DNA of 64,000 nucleotides, from positions 62,001 to 126,000 of the forward strand of contig CANCER010000003.1 of assembly GCA_947375135.1 (NCBI GenBank). The letters run 5' to 3'. Of the stretch, positions 34,719 to 42,270 are shown in pieces. The position numbers were made by a program, and so were the translations under genes. The notes beneath the pieces are model-generated. The model was not told the DNA's origin and did no database searches. It saw only the letters and a list, made by a program, of their open reading frames with translations. Every line of letters begins with the position of its first letter. Within the stretch, counting starts at the first letter, position 1. The stretch is from Comamonadaceae bacterium. Lineage in GTDB: Bacteria; Pseudomonadota; Gammaproteobacteria; Burkholderiales; Burkholderiaceae_C.

Positions 34719-36155
34719 TTATTCTGTGGGGGTATCGGATTGCCAGTCGGCTGGCGCGGGGGCGCTGGTCCAGCCGACCAAGGCGTGTTGAAGGCGTGCG
34801 CGCGTGACGGCATGGTGTGCAGCGCGGGCAATGGGTGTTTGAATCAGCAGTTCGCAGCCGTCCGGCCCCAGCCGCACAGCGCGCACCAGCGCATGCAGTG
34901 TCTGGGGCAGGGCGGGCGGGCTGTGCCAGCCGGCACCGGCATGGCTGTTGCCGGGATCTTGTGCGGCGGCGGCACTGTCACAGAGCAGCACGCAGGGCCT
35001 GCGGCCCAGGGTCACGCGCACGGCCACGGCATGGGCGGTGTCGGGTGTGTCTGAGGACCCTGGTGGCGCATCCATCAGAAGCCGCAAGTCCAGCACCGGC
35101 AGGGCCTGCGCTGTGCGCACGGCAGACAACGCCAGCGTGTGGGTCCGGCCCAGCACCGCTTGCACCGCCGTTGCGGCGAGCAACAGGTTCCACGGCCCCA
35201 CACGCAGTTGCAACGCGTCCTGCACGGGCGCACGCCAGGCCGTGACTTCGGCGGCGGGTGTTGGCAAACCTGCTGGCGCGGGCTGTGCCGGTGGTGGCAG
35301 GGCGCCCGCAATGGCTTGCGCCGTGGCCGGCGACTCCAATGTGAGCAGCTCCAGCGGCGCATCGTGTTCGCCCGGCAGCCAGGTGCTGAAATGGTCGCCG
35401 TGTCGCAAGGTTCTCAGCCGGTGCGCCGGCGCTTGCACCAGACCCTGCACTTCCTGCACCAGCAGGGCCTGGCAGCCGGGCTTGGTGGGCACCAGGCACC
35501 AGGCTTCGTCCGTTCCGTGACATCCGGTTGGGTGGCTGGCACCCAGTGAGCGGGCTGCAAGCAATTCGTCGTCCATGTGAACCACCCAATGCAGGTCCTG
35601 GCCAGGATGCAGCCTCTGGGCCTGGCTAGGCTTGCCCACGCGCTGCACCTCGGTGGCGCGCAACAGCACATGCCTGCTGCCGCTGCGCACCTTTAAGAAG
35701 TGCATGTCTGGATGGCTTGCGGCGGCAGCGCTCTGGCGCGCCGGGTTGCTTGGGGTGGCAGCCTGCCATTCGACCAGGTGAGCCGCCACCGTCTGGCACA
35801 GGTCAGGGTGTGCAGCGGTCAGTGCCGTGCCCGCACCCAGGTCTTGGAGCGTGTGCGCAGCCACGGCCATCCGCCCTTTGGCTGTTTGCAGAACCAGCAA
35901 CAGTTTCGGGGCCGGGTCGGACGCCTGGTCCCAGCCCCCGTAGTGCACCAGAGGCAAGGGGCCCCATTGGGTGGCAACCAGACCCGCTATGGCCTGTGTA
36001 CACCAGGGCAATGGGTGCGCTGCTTCCCAGTGGTCCACCGACACCAGGGCTGAGCGTGCCAGCCGGTAGCTGTCCTGGCCCAGGTGGACGAGGCAGTCAG
36101 CGGCAGAGGGTGCAAGTGTTGGAACTTGAAGCATATGTATGTTGTTGCGATGCAT
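34719..36155 (-). CDS. CheW-like protein with probable multiple divergent CheW domains
   Basis: About 478 residues; the start is uncertain among ATGs at 36185, 36155 and 36134. Three stretches repeat the CheW pattern of a YRLA-type strand, a PLPW or equivalent loop, a GLV strand and a PLPLV/LPVLDLR strand: about residues 20-75, 160-260 and 310-420. The copies are degenerate and rich in Ala and Pro. CheW links receptors to CheA; a multi-CheW protein could scaffold the neighbouring receptor. First gene of the minus-strand cluster CheW-like, MCP, MscS-cNMP, CheB, CheR. Confidence 0.65.
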   Translation of the reverse strand: MHRNNIHMLQVPTLAPSAADCLVHLGQDSYRLARSALVSVDHWEAAHPLPWCTQAIAGLVATQWGPLPLVHYGGWDQASDPAPKLLLVLQTAKGRMAVAAHTLQDLGAGTALTAAHPDLCQTVAAHLVEWQAATPSNPARQSAAAASHPDMHFLKVRSGSRHVLLRATEVQRVGKPSQAQRLHPGQDLHWVVHMDDELLAARSLGASHPTGCHGTDEAWCLVPTKPGCQALLVQEVQGLVQAPAHRLRTLRHGDHFSTWLPGEHDAPLELLTLESPATAQAIAGALPPPAQPAPAGLPTPAAEVTAWRAPVQDALQLRVGPWNLLLAATAVQAVLGRTHTLALSAVRTAQALPVLDLRLLMDAPPGSSDTPDTAHAVAVRVTLGRRPCVLLCDSAAAAQDPGNSHAGAGWHSPPALPQTLHALVRAVRLGPDGCELLIQTPIARAAHHAVTRARLQHALVGWTSAPAPADWQSDTPTE

Positions 36156-36440
36156 GAGACGCCATCGACGACCGTGGGTCCGCACGCTGCTGTCTTCATT
36201 TTAAAGTGATTGGCAGCCGCTCCATGGCCGTCATCGCGCAGGCCCAATTGCACCATGCTTTCACTCAGGGCAAAGGCACACCGTCCAACACAGGAGGACA
36301 AAGTGTTGCGCCATGGAATCGGCCCAGTCTGTTATGCCGGCGCAGCCCAAAACAATCGCTTCGGCCCGGTCGCCTGGTTTCTCGCGGTCATCGCCCCCCG
36401 ATACAACGGATATCCGCCGGAAAATCCGGATACCCGTTTT

Positions 36441-37304
36441 ATGATCGGCCCGATGCAACACGCCGGAGCGAAAAATTTCCTGACTTCCCTCAGCGCCACG
36501 GACCAGGCCTGTCTTTTTGCGCTGAACGCGCAGGCCCGCCAGCCTGTGCCCGAAGCCTGGTTGCCCTGGCACTGCGACGCGTTGCCGCTGGGCCTGATCT
36601 CCCCGGAACGTGCCGCCTGGCTGGCGCCGCAGCTTGGCACTTGCAGCCTGCAGCCGAATGCCTTGGTCTGGCACGCCGGGCCATCCGGTGCGGTGCAGCG
36701 CAGCGAGCAATTGCAAACCATCCTGCTGGCCGCCCGTGGTCAAGGTCTGCTAAGCGGCTGGCGCAACGAGCGCTTCAGCTTCTGGCATGCCGACTGCATC
36801 ACACCCGAGCCGCAACGCCCGGCCTTTCTGAGCGTGGAGCGCAGCGGCTTTCGCTGGCTGGGCATGCTCAGCCACGCGGTGCATGTGAACGGCTTTTTGC
36901 CGGACGGCAGGCTCTGGTGCGCCAGGCGATCTTTCAGCAAGGCCACCGACCCCGGCATGCTGGACAACGTCACTGCGGGTGGACTGCCGACGGGCGAGAC
37001 GGTGGAAGGCTGCCTGCAGCGCGAACTGGCTGAAGAAGCAGGGCTGTTCAGCCTGGAAGGCCAAGCGTTGCAGGCCGCAGGCTGCGTGCGCACGTCGCGC
37101 CTGGAGCCCCAGGGTTGGCACGATGAGATCGTGCATGTCTTCAACCTCACGCTGGCCCCCGATTTTGAGCCCGCCAACCAGGACGGCGAGGTGGCCGCGT
37201 TCATGTGCCTGAGCCCGCACCAGGTGCTGGCCCAGGCATTGTCCGGCGCCTTCACCGTGGATGCCGTGCAGACGCTGATTCAGGGGCTGCGCTACTGCGC
37301 GTAA
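36441..37304 (+). CDS. Nudix hydrolase with DUF4743-type N-terminal domain
   Basis: From ATG 36441 (or 36453) the protein has 287 residues. The Nudix box is complete: GGLPTGETVEGCLQRELAEE (G-x5-E-x7-REU-x-EE-x-GU). The preceding 120 residues and the HVNGFLPDGRLWCARRS segment resemble the DUF4743-Nudix proteins related to yeast YJR142W, which hydrolyse thiamine diphosphate analogues. It would cleave a nucleoside-diphosphate-like compound in the cytoplasm. The gene overlaps the end of convergent phnA by 13 bp. An in-frame upstream extension lacks protein-like composition. Confidence 0.85.
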   Translation: MIGPMQHAGAKNFLTSLSATDQACLFALNAQARQPVPEAWLPWHCDALPLGLISPERAAWLAPQLGTCSLQPNALVWHAGPSGAVQRSEQLQTILLAARGQGLLSGWRNERFSFWHADCITPEPQRPAFLSVERSGFRWLGMLSHAVHVNGFLPDGRLWCARRSFSKATDPGMLDNVTAGGLPTGETVEGCLQRELAEEAGLFSLEGQALQAAGCVRTSRLEPQGWHDEIVHVFNLTLAPDFEPANQDGEVAAFMCLSPHQVLAQALSGAFTVDAVQTLIQGLRYCA

Positions 37305-38527
37305 TTCAGCGCTATATCAAACACATCAAAGTTGCGCAGGCGGCGCTTGCGGTCCAGCAGCGGCGCAGGGCGGTTCACGATCAGTGGAACCGTTTGCTCC
37401 CCACGCCCGCCGTGCGAACGCAGGGGCACGTCCAGGCCGGACAGGTCATGCCCAGCCGGCGTGGTGCCCAGGACGGTAAAGCGGTCGGCCACCACCACCA
37501 CGTCACCGATGCGGTCGGCCGGTAGTTCCAGCGTGCGGGCGGCCTGCTCGCGCGGCAGGGCGCTCTCTATGCCCTGCAATTGCGCCAGTGCTTTGCACAA
37601 CGCATCGGCACGCACATCTGCCGGTAGATACAGGGTGGCAAACGAGCCCAGTGCGCCGTGGTGCACCACATAAGGGTCGGTGATGGGCAGGATCACGCGC
37701 ACGTCCTCGCGCTGGAGGAACTCCCGCAGCCAGTCGCCCAGGTAAATCACCTTGGGTGTGCCGTCCAGCTGGGTCTTGGACCGCATGCCGTGGTCGGCCG
37801 TGATGGCGATGACACAGCCCAGCGCTTCCAGCTGTGCCATATAGCCGTCCAGCATGGCGTAAAAGTCATTGGCGGCCAGGGTGCCGGGAGCGTGCTTGTG
37901 CTGCACGTAATCGGTGGTGGAGAGGTACATCAGATCCGGCCTGCGCGTTTGCATGAGGCGCACACCGGCGGCAAGGACAAATTCCGAAAGCGCCGTGCTG
38001 TACACCGTGGGATGGGGCCGCCCCACCAGTTTCAGCACCTGCTCTATGCCATGGGTGGCCAGCGTGGCAGCGGCGGCGCATTCGGCCGAAAAGCAGATGC
38101 CCCGCAGGTCATGGCCCAGAAGTGCGCGCAACTTTTCCTTGGCCGTGACCACGGCCACCGACAGCCCTGCCTTGGCGAACTCGGCCAGTAACGTGGGGCA
38201 GCGCAGCCAGCGTGCCTCATTCATCATCACCGCCTGTGCACTGGCGCTGTCCAGGAAGTAGTTCCCGCAAATCCCATGCACGGCGGGCGAAACGCCGGTA
38301 ACAATGGACATGTTGTTGGGGTTGGTAAAGCTGGGTAACGCGCACTCCGCGTACATCGCCACGCCCTGCATCAGGGTGCGTCTGAGCCAGGGCATACGGC
38401 CTGCCGCCACAGCCTGCGCCAGGTAGTCGGGCTCGCATCCGTCCACGCAGACCACGACAGTGGGTTGGGCGGGACGCTTGTAGCTGCGATGGTTGACCAG
38501 CAGGGGTGCGGTGGCGACTGTATGCAT
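37292..38527 (-). CDS. phnA: Phosphonoacetate hydrolase
   Basis: The protein (411 residues) belongs to the alkaline phosphatase superfamily. Features: CVDGCEPDY with Zn ligand Asp29, the nucleophile Thr68 in [20 protein letters not shown] and TADHGM with further Zn ligands, and RSHGG near the C-terminus. It splits phosphonoacetate into acetate and phosphate. Together with PhnW, PhnX and the flavin oxidase it gives routes from 2-aminoethylphosphonate via phosphonoacetaldehyde. No PhnY* aldehyde dehydrogenase, which oxidises phosphonoacetaldehyde to phosphonoacetate, is seen in the window. Confidence 0.93.
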   Translation of the reverse strand: MHTVATAPLLVNHRSYKRPAQPTVVVCVDGCEPDYLAQAVAAGRMPWLRRTLMQGVAMYAECALPSFTNPNNMSIVTGVSPAVHGICGNYFLDSASAQAVMMNEARWLRCPTLLAEFAKAGLSVAVVTAKEKLRALLGHDLRGICFSAECAAAATLATHGIEQVLKLVGRPHPTVYSTALSEFVLAAGVRLMQTRRPDLMYLSTTDYVQHKHAPGTLAANDFYAMLDGYMAQLEALGCVIAITADHGMRSKTQLDGTPKVIYLGDWLREFLQREDVRVILPITDPYVVHHGALGSFATLYLPADVRADALCKALAQLQGIESALPREQAARTLELPADRIGDVVVVADRFTVLGTTPAGHDLSGLDVPLRSHGGRGEQTVPLIVNRPAPLLDRKRRLRNFDVFDIALNYAQ

Positions 38528-38558
38528 TTTCTCTATGGTAGGACGCGCATATGGCGGA

Positions 38559-38580
38559 ATCGTGTCATTGCCATGAAACA
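38559..38580 (-). promoter_or_regulatory. Candidate PhoB box shared by phnA and phnW
   Basis: On the minus strand TTCAT and GACAC cores lie 11 bp apart, 32 bp before phnA. Read on the plus strand, the same bases give GTCAT and GAAAC 11 bp apart toward phnW. A weaker match than those of pst or phnC. Confidence 0.4.
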
Positions 38581-38618
38581 GTGGCGCGATACGCTGCTTT
38601 CATCACCTGCATGCCAAC

Positions 38619-38641
38619 CGAACGAAAGTAACGAACGAAAG
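38619..38641 (+). repeat. Direct repeat CGAACGAAAG before phnW
   Basis: The 10-mer CGAACGAAAG occurs at 38619-38628 and 38632-38641, directly before the phnW ATG. It could be a regulator site or only a duplicated ribosome-binding region. Confidence 0.4.
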
Positions 38642-38647
38642 AGACCT

Positions 38648-39745
38648 ATGGACCGCGACAAAATTCTGCTCACCCCCGGCCCGCTCACCACCACCCTGCG
38701 CACCAAGTTGGCCATGCTCAAGGACTGGGGCTCCTGGGATGCCGACTTCAACGCGGTGACCGCCAGCGTGCGCCACAGCCTGCTGCAGATTATTCATGGT
38801 GCCGAAAGCCATGTGGTGGTGCCGTTGCAGGGCAGTGGCACCTTCAGCGTCGAAGCCGCTGTGGCAACGCTGGTGCCGCACAGCGGCCATGTGCTGGTGC
38901 TGGACAACGGCGCGTATTGCAAACGGGCCGCCAGGCTGACCAGGATGATGGGGCGCTGGGTCAGCAGTCTGCGTGTTGACGAAGCGCAGCCGGTGGATCC
39001 GCAGGCGTTGGAGGAATTTTTGCAGGACGACCCGTCGGTCACCCATGTGGTGCTGGTGCACTGCGAGACCGGTGCCGGCGTGCTCAATCCCCTGCAGGCT
39101 GTGGCCGATGTGTGTGAGCGTTTCGGGGTGGGCCTGATTGTGGATGCGATGAGTTCCTTTGCGGCGCTGGAAATCGACGCCCGCCACACCCGTTTTGATG
39201 CGCTGGTAGCGGCCAGCGGCAAATGCCTGGAAGGGGTGCCGGGCATAGGCTTTGTATTTATCCGCAAGGAAGTGCTGGCGGCCTGTGAGGGGCGCAGCCA
39301 GTCGCTCTCGATGGACCTGTATGACCAATACCTGTACATGGAAAAGACCGGCCAGTGGCGCTTTACGCCCCCCACCCATGTGGTGGTGGCACTGGCCGAG
39401 GCCATTGCCCAGTTTGTGGAGGAGGGTGGCCAGGCTGCGCGTCTGGCGCGCTACACAGGCAATTGCCAGGCGTTGCTAGCGGGCATGCAGGCCTTGGGCT
39501 TCAAGCCGTTTCTGGAGCCCGCAGTGCAAGCCCCCATCATCGTCACCTTTCTCGCGCCCGATGTGCCTGGTTACAACTTTCAGGATTTCTATGCTGCGGT
39601 GCGGGCCCGTGGTTTTCTGCTCTACCCCGGCAAGCTCACCCAGATCGAAACCTTCCGCGTGGGTTGCATTGGTGCCATCGGTGAAAACGAAATCAACCAG
39701 GCCGTGCGCGCCATTGCGTTGGCGTTGCAGGACCTGAAAGCGTAG
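38648..39745 (+). CDS. phnW: 2-aminoethylphosphonate-pyruvate transaminase
   Basis: From ATG 38648 the protein has 365 residues. The N-terminus [13 protein letters not shown], the [10 protein letters not shown] phosphate-binding loop and the PLP lysine in [10 protein letters not shown] (Lys192) are typical of PhnW. It transfers the amino group of 2-aminoethylphosphonate to pyruvate, giving phosphonoacetaldehyde and alanine; PhnX (28357) then releases phosphate. It diverges from phnA over a 120-bp promoter region. Confidence 0.95.
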   Translation: MDRDKILLTPGPLTTTLRTKLAMLKDWGSWDADFNAVTASVRHSLLQIIHGAESHVVVPLQGSGTFSVEAAVATLVPHSGHVLVLDNGAYCKRAARLTRMMGRWVSSLRVDEAQPVDPQALEEFLQDDPSVTHVVLVHCETGAGVLNPLQAVADVCERFGVGLIVDAMSSFAALEIDARHTRFDALVAASGKCLEGVPGIGFVFIRKEVLAACEGRSQSLSMDLYDQYLYMEKTGQWRFTPPTHVVVALAEAIAQFVEEGGQAARLARYTGNCQALLAGMQALGFKPFLEPAVQAPIIVTFLAPDVPGYNFQDFYAAVRARGFLLYPGKLTQIETFRVGCIGAIGENEINQAVRAIALALQDLKA

Positions 39746-39880
39746 AGCACCCGCGTGCCCTTGTTGTTGCGCTGCTGGTGTGGTGGATGGTGTCAAGGCC
39801 GCGCGCTTCGGGCCTGATTTGCTCCTTGGGCCCAGGGTTGAACAGATGTGCTGAGGCACACACAAACCAATGTAAGAAGC

Positions 39881-39902
39881 ACTTGTGACAGCGCGGTGAA
39901 TC
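39881..39902 (-). promoter_or_regulatory. PhoB-box-like sequence without an obvious target
   Basis: Minus-strand TTCAC and GTCAC cores are spaced 11 bp, a good match, but the next sequence in that direction is the 3' end of phnW. No other feature was found in the 228-bp gap 39746-39973. Confidence 0.35.
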
Positions 39903-39973
39903 ACGGTGTGTTGCCTGCATGGCTCTTGCGCCAGATCAAACACGGCCAAGGAACCCGCTGACATCAAACCTTC

Positions 39974-40261
39974 ATGCCGCAGACCTATGCTGCAACCCTG
40001 CTGTTCAATGTGAACGGCGCTGCGGTTACGAGGCCCATTTTGAAATACCAAATCGAGAGCGCATACACCATGATGGGTCCTTTGCTGCCGGATGGTGGCC
40101 TGTTCAGTCTGCGCCTGAATGACCATGCATTGGCCATTGCCATTGCGGCCAAGAGCGTCACCGTGCCTTACGGCCAGGAAATACGCGTCGTGCACTGCGC
40201 AACGGGGAACGTCATTTTCCGCAAGACAGCGGCAACGGTGTCCCCGGTTGCGGAGGACTGA
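39974..40261 (+). CDS. Small hypothetical protein
   Basis: A 95-residue protein of mixed composition with no signal peptide, helix or metal motif. Start ATG 39974. It ends 10 bp from the convergent arsenate reductase. I do not recognise it; codon use is consistent with a real gene. Confidence 0.5.
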   Translation: MPQTYAATLLFNVNGAAVTRPILKYQIESAYTMMGPLLPDGGLFSLRLNDHALAIAIAAKSVTVPYGQEIRVVHCATGNVIFRKTAATVSPVAED

Positions 40262-40270
40262 AGCGCGGCC

Positions 40271-40774
40271 CTAAGCCGCTGCTTTTTTGCCGATGTCTCC
40301 CAGCGCGTGCTGGATGCTCATGCGGTCCAGCGCTGCAGTGGGCAGTGCCACCAACAGTTCAATACGCCGGCGCAGGTTGGCGGCGGCGGCCACCATGGCG
40401 TGGTGCCTGGCTGGCTCGTCGCCCTGCACAAGGGCGGGGTTGTCCACATGCCAGTGGGCGGAAATCGGCTGGCCGGGCCACACCGGGCTCATGTTTTCTG
40501 CGGCATCGTCGCATACCGTCAAAACATAGTCCATGACCGGCGCGCCGGGCACGGCGAATTCGTCCCAGGGCTTGCTGCGCAGGCCGTCTGTCGGCAGGTC
40601 ATTGGCCTGCAAAAATTCCAGCGCCAGCGGATTGACTTCACCGGTAGGAAAGCTGCCCGCCGAATAGGCCTTGAAGCGGCCCTTGCCCAGGGCATTGAGC
40701 TGAGACTCGGCAATCAGGCTGCGTGCCGAGTTGCAAGTGCACAAGAAAAGAACGTTGAAGACTCTGTCATCCAT
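40271..40774 (-). CDS. arsC: Arsenate reductase, LMW tyrosine-phosphatase type
   Basis: The 167-residue protein has the LMW-PTP P-loop as LFLCTCNSARS, with Cys12 and Arg18, and a downstream VLTVCDDAAENMSP segment, where C-AE is the redox region of this ArsC class, and PVWPGQP-HWHVDNP. It reduces arsenate to arsenite using an internal Cys relay. It is unrelated to the glutaredoxin-type ArsC of the ars operon at 19597, so the strain has two chemistries for the same step. It could also be a phosphotyrosine phosphatase, but the Cys pattern favours arsenate. Confidence 0.88.
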   Translation of the reverse strand: MDDRVFNVLFLCTCNSARSLIAESQLNALGKGRFKAYSAGSFPTGEVNPLALEFLQANDLPTDGLRSKPWDEFAVPGAPVMDYVLTVCDDAAENMSPVWPGQPISAHWHVDNPALVQGDEPARHHAMVAAAANLRRRIELLVALPTAALDRMSIQHALGDIGKKAAA

Positions 40775-40850
40775 GGTGAACCCCGCGTTGGTGACTTGCT
40801 AACAACTTGCAAGCCAGGATATCAATGGCACTTTGCCAAAAAGTGGCCTT

Positions 40851-41006
40851 TCAGTGGTCCCAGTCTCCGCGCTGCAGCAGAGAGCCTGCAAACATGCCGA
40901 CATGCTCCGGCTCGTGCAGGGAGTAGTGCTTGGTTGCCAAGGCCAGCAGGCTCAGCACGGCGAGGGTGATGCGCCAGCGGCGGGAGACATTGGCTGTGGT
41001 GTTCAT
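40851..41006 (-). CDS. Small single-helix membrane protein
   Basis: From ATG 41006 the frame encodes 51 residues: a basic start (SRRWR), one helix (ITLAVLSLLALA) and a polar C-terminus rich in His. No ribosome-binding site stands out; ATG 41015 is an alternative. Just downstream of the 277-residue membrane protein gene and possibly co-transcribed. Unknown function. Confidence 0.4.
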   Translation of the reverse strand: MNTTANVSRRWRITLAVLSLLALATKHYSLHEPEHVGMFAGSLLQRGDWDH

Positions 41007-41054
41007 GTTTTGCATGTTGTTGTTATAGAAATTTGAAGCGCAATGCACGGTTGA

Positions 41055-41888
41055 TTAAAGTATGCTGACATCGCCGTTTTTCTGGCGCCTGAGGGCGGGC
41101 GTGTGGATGAATGCAATGCTGAGCCACACCGCAATGCTGAAATAGAGTGACATCCAGATCACTTCGCTCTTCCATGCTTTCCACTGTTGCGAGACGACCC
41201 AGCGGCCTGAGGTATCGAGCACACCCTGCGACAGGCTCAGGTAGTGGCGGCCGCTGGCTTCATCGGCCACCCAGCGCGACCAGTACATGGGTACATCCAC
41301 CAGAAACATGAACGCGACGTAAGCAATACCGGTCAGGCACATGGCCAGAAGCAGCGGGCGCAGACGGTTGCTGCTGCGCGGCCAGAGGGACAGCAGGCTG
41401 GCCACCAGCAGTGCGGCCGAAATGCCCCAGAGCGACTCTTCAATCACATGCCCGATATTGGAGGTGGTGAGCACCGAGTACCAGGAGCAGACCTCGGCCA
41501 AAGCAATCAGGGGCAATACGGCGAGAGCCGCCAGGTGCCCCGGCTTGCTCCGGGTCAATTGGGAAATCTCGCGCATCAAGAGGGCCCATTGGGTCACAAA
41601 ACACAGTTCGGCCACGGTGGCCACCGAGCGCCCCACAATCACACTGGATAGCCAGGAATCAAACAGGCAGATGCGCTGCACATCAAAAACCGGCAGGGCC
41701 GAGCGGTAGGCGCAGCCCAGCACATAACCGGCCGACAGCATCAGTTGCAGACGGCGCGACGCATAGACCTCGGCAGGAATGACGCCCTGCTTTTGCCACA
41801 GCACACGCGCCGAGTAGCTCAACGCCAGGACATTGACGGCGCTCACCACGCAGAGCGCGAACCACCACACAAAAACCTCGGTTGACAT
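41055..41888 (-). CDS. Polytopic membrane protein of unknown function
   Basis: The protein (277 residues) has about seven hydrophobic helices from residue 5 to the C-terminal SEVIWMSLYFSIAVWLSIAF. It has conserved-looking polar residues inside helices (FVTQWALLMREIS, SWYSVL). I recognise no family. Upstream is an AT-rich promoter with a perfect 14-bp palindrome at 41934-41947. A PhoB-like box at 41975-41996 also reads toward it. Confidence 0.7.
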   Translation of the reverse strand: MSTEVFVWWFALCVVSAVNVLALSYSARVLWQKQGVIPAEVYASRRLQLMLSAGYVLGCAYRSALPVFDVQRICLFDSWLSSVIVGRSVATVAELCFVTQWALLMREISQLTRSKPGHLAALAVLPLIALAEVCSWYSVLTTSNIGHVIEESLWGISAALLVASLLSLWPRSSNRLRPLLLAMCLTGIAYVAFMFLVDVPMYWSRWVADEASGRHYLSLSQGVLDTSGRWVVSQQWKAWKSEVIWMSLYFSIAVWLSIAFIHTPALRRQKNGDVSIL

Positions 41889-41933
41889 AAGCGGGACTCT
41901 CGCACTGTTGGGTTGATCAGGCTATTAATATAT

Positions 41934-41947
41934 ACGATATATATCGT
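41934..41947. promoter_or_regulatory. AT-rich perfect palindrome ACGATATATATCGT
   Basis: A 14-bp perfect palindrome in an otherwise GC-rich region, 46 bp upstream of the 277-residue membrane protein gene. The half-site ACGAT-ATCGT also appears, with wider spacing, at 51438-51460 upstream of the H1-like gene. Confidence 0.4.
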
Positions 41948-41978
41948 TTTGCAATGCGTGAAAGTGCGGTGCAAGACA

Positions 41979-42011
41979 ATGTCACACAACTGAAACGGAG
42001 CCGAAACAGAA
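41979..42011 (+). promoter_or_regulatory. Candidate triple-unit PhoB box before zinc-ribbon gene
   Basis: Three 11-bp units in register with cores GTCAC, TGAAAC and CGAAAC on the plus strand. The run ends 16 bp before the GTG at 42028; a minus-strand reading (41975-41996) gives TTCAG and GACAT. Confidence 0.45.
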
Positions 42012-42027
42012 TGGGCCCATCCACTAC

Positions 42028-42261
42028 GTGAACAGGCCCAGCGTGCACCCTTACGAGACCAACGAAATTGCAGCCACGGGGCTGCGCTACACCCTGAAAG
42101 AGGCCGGGTCTCCCTTCACGGGAATGGGCACCCATGGCGAACTCAGAAGCTGCCTTAAATGCGGCAAGCACAAGCCCAGAAGCAACGGTGCGATTCACCG
42201 GTTCCTCAATGGCCTGATGTTTTTCTGCTTCGAGTGCCGGCCCGCCAAGTTGCCGAAGTAG
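42028..42261 (+). CDS. Small zinc-ribbon protein
   Basis: A GTG at 42028 gives 77 residues. Two knuckles, SCLKCGK and FFCFECRP, form a four-cysteine zinc ribbon about 25 residues apart. Such small proteins are common in this bacterial group and unassigned. The candidate box upstream suggests phosphate control. The start may lie further in, because a PhoB-dependent transcript would begin close to the GTG. Confidence 0.65.
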   Translation: MNRPSVHPYETNEIAATGLRYTLKEAGSPFTGMGTHGELRSCLKCGKHKPRSNGAIHRFLNGLMFFCFECRPAKLPK

Positions 42262-42270
42262 CGCCGGGCC

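Noticed and set aside
36408..36434. Small palindromes (CGGATATCCG) before the Nudix gene as an operator
   Set aside because: Short GC-rich palindromes are expected by chance here; no second copy found.
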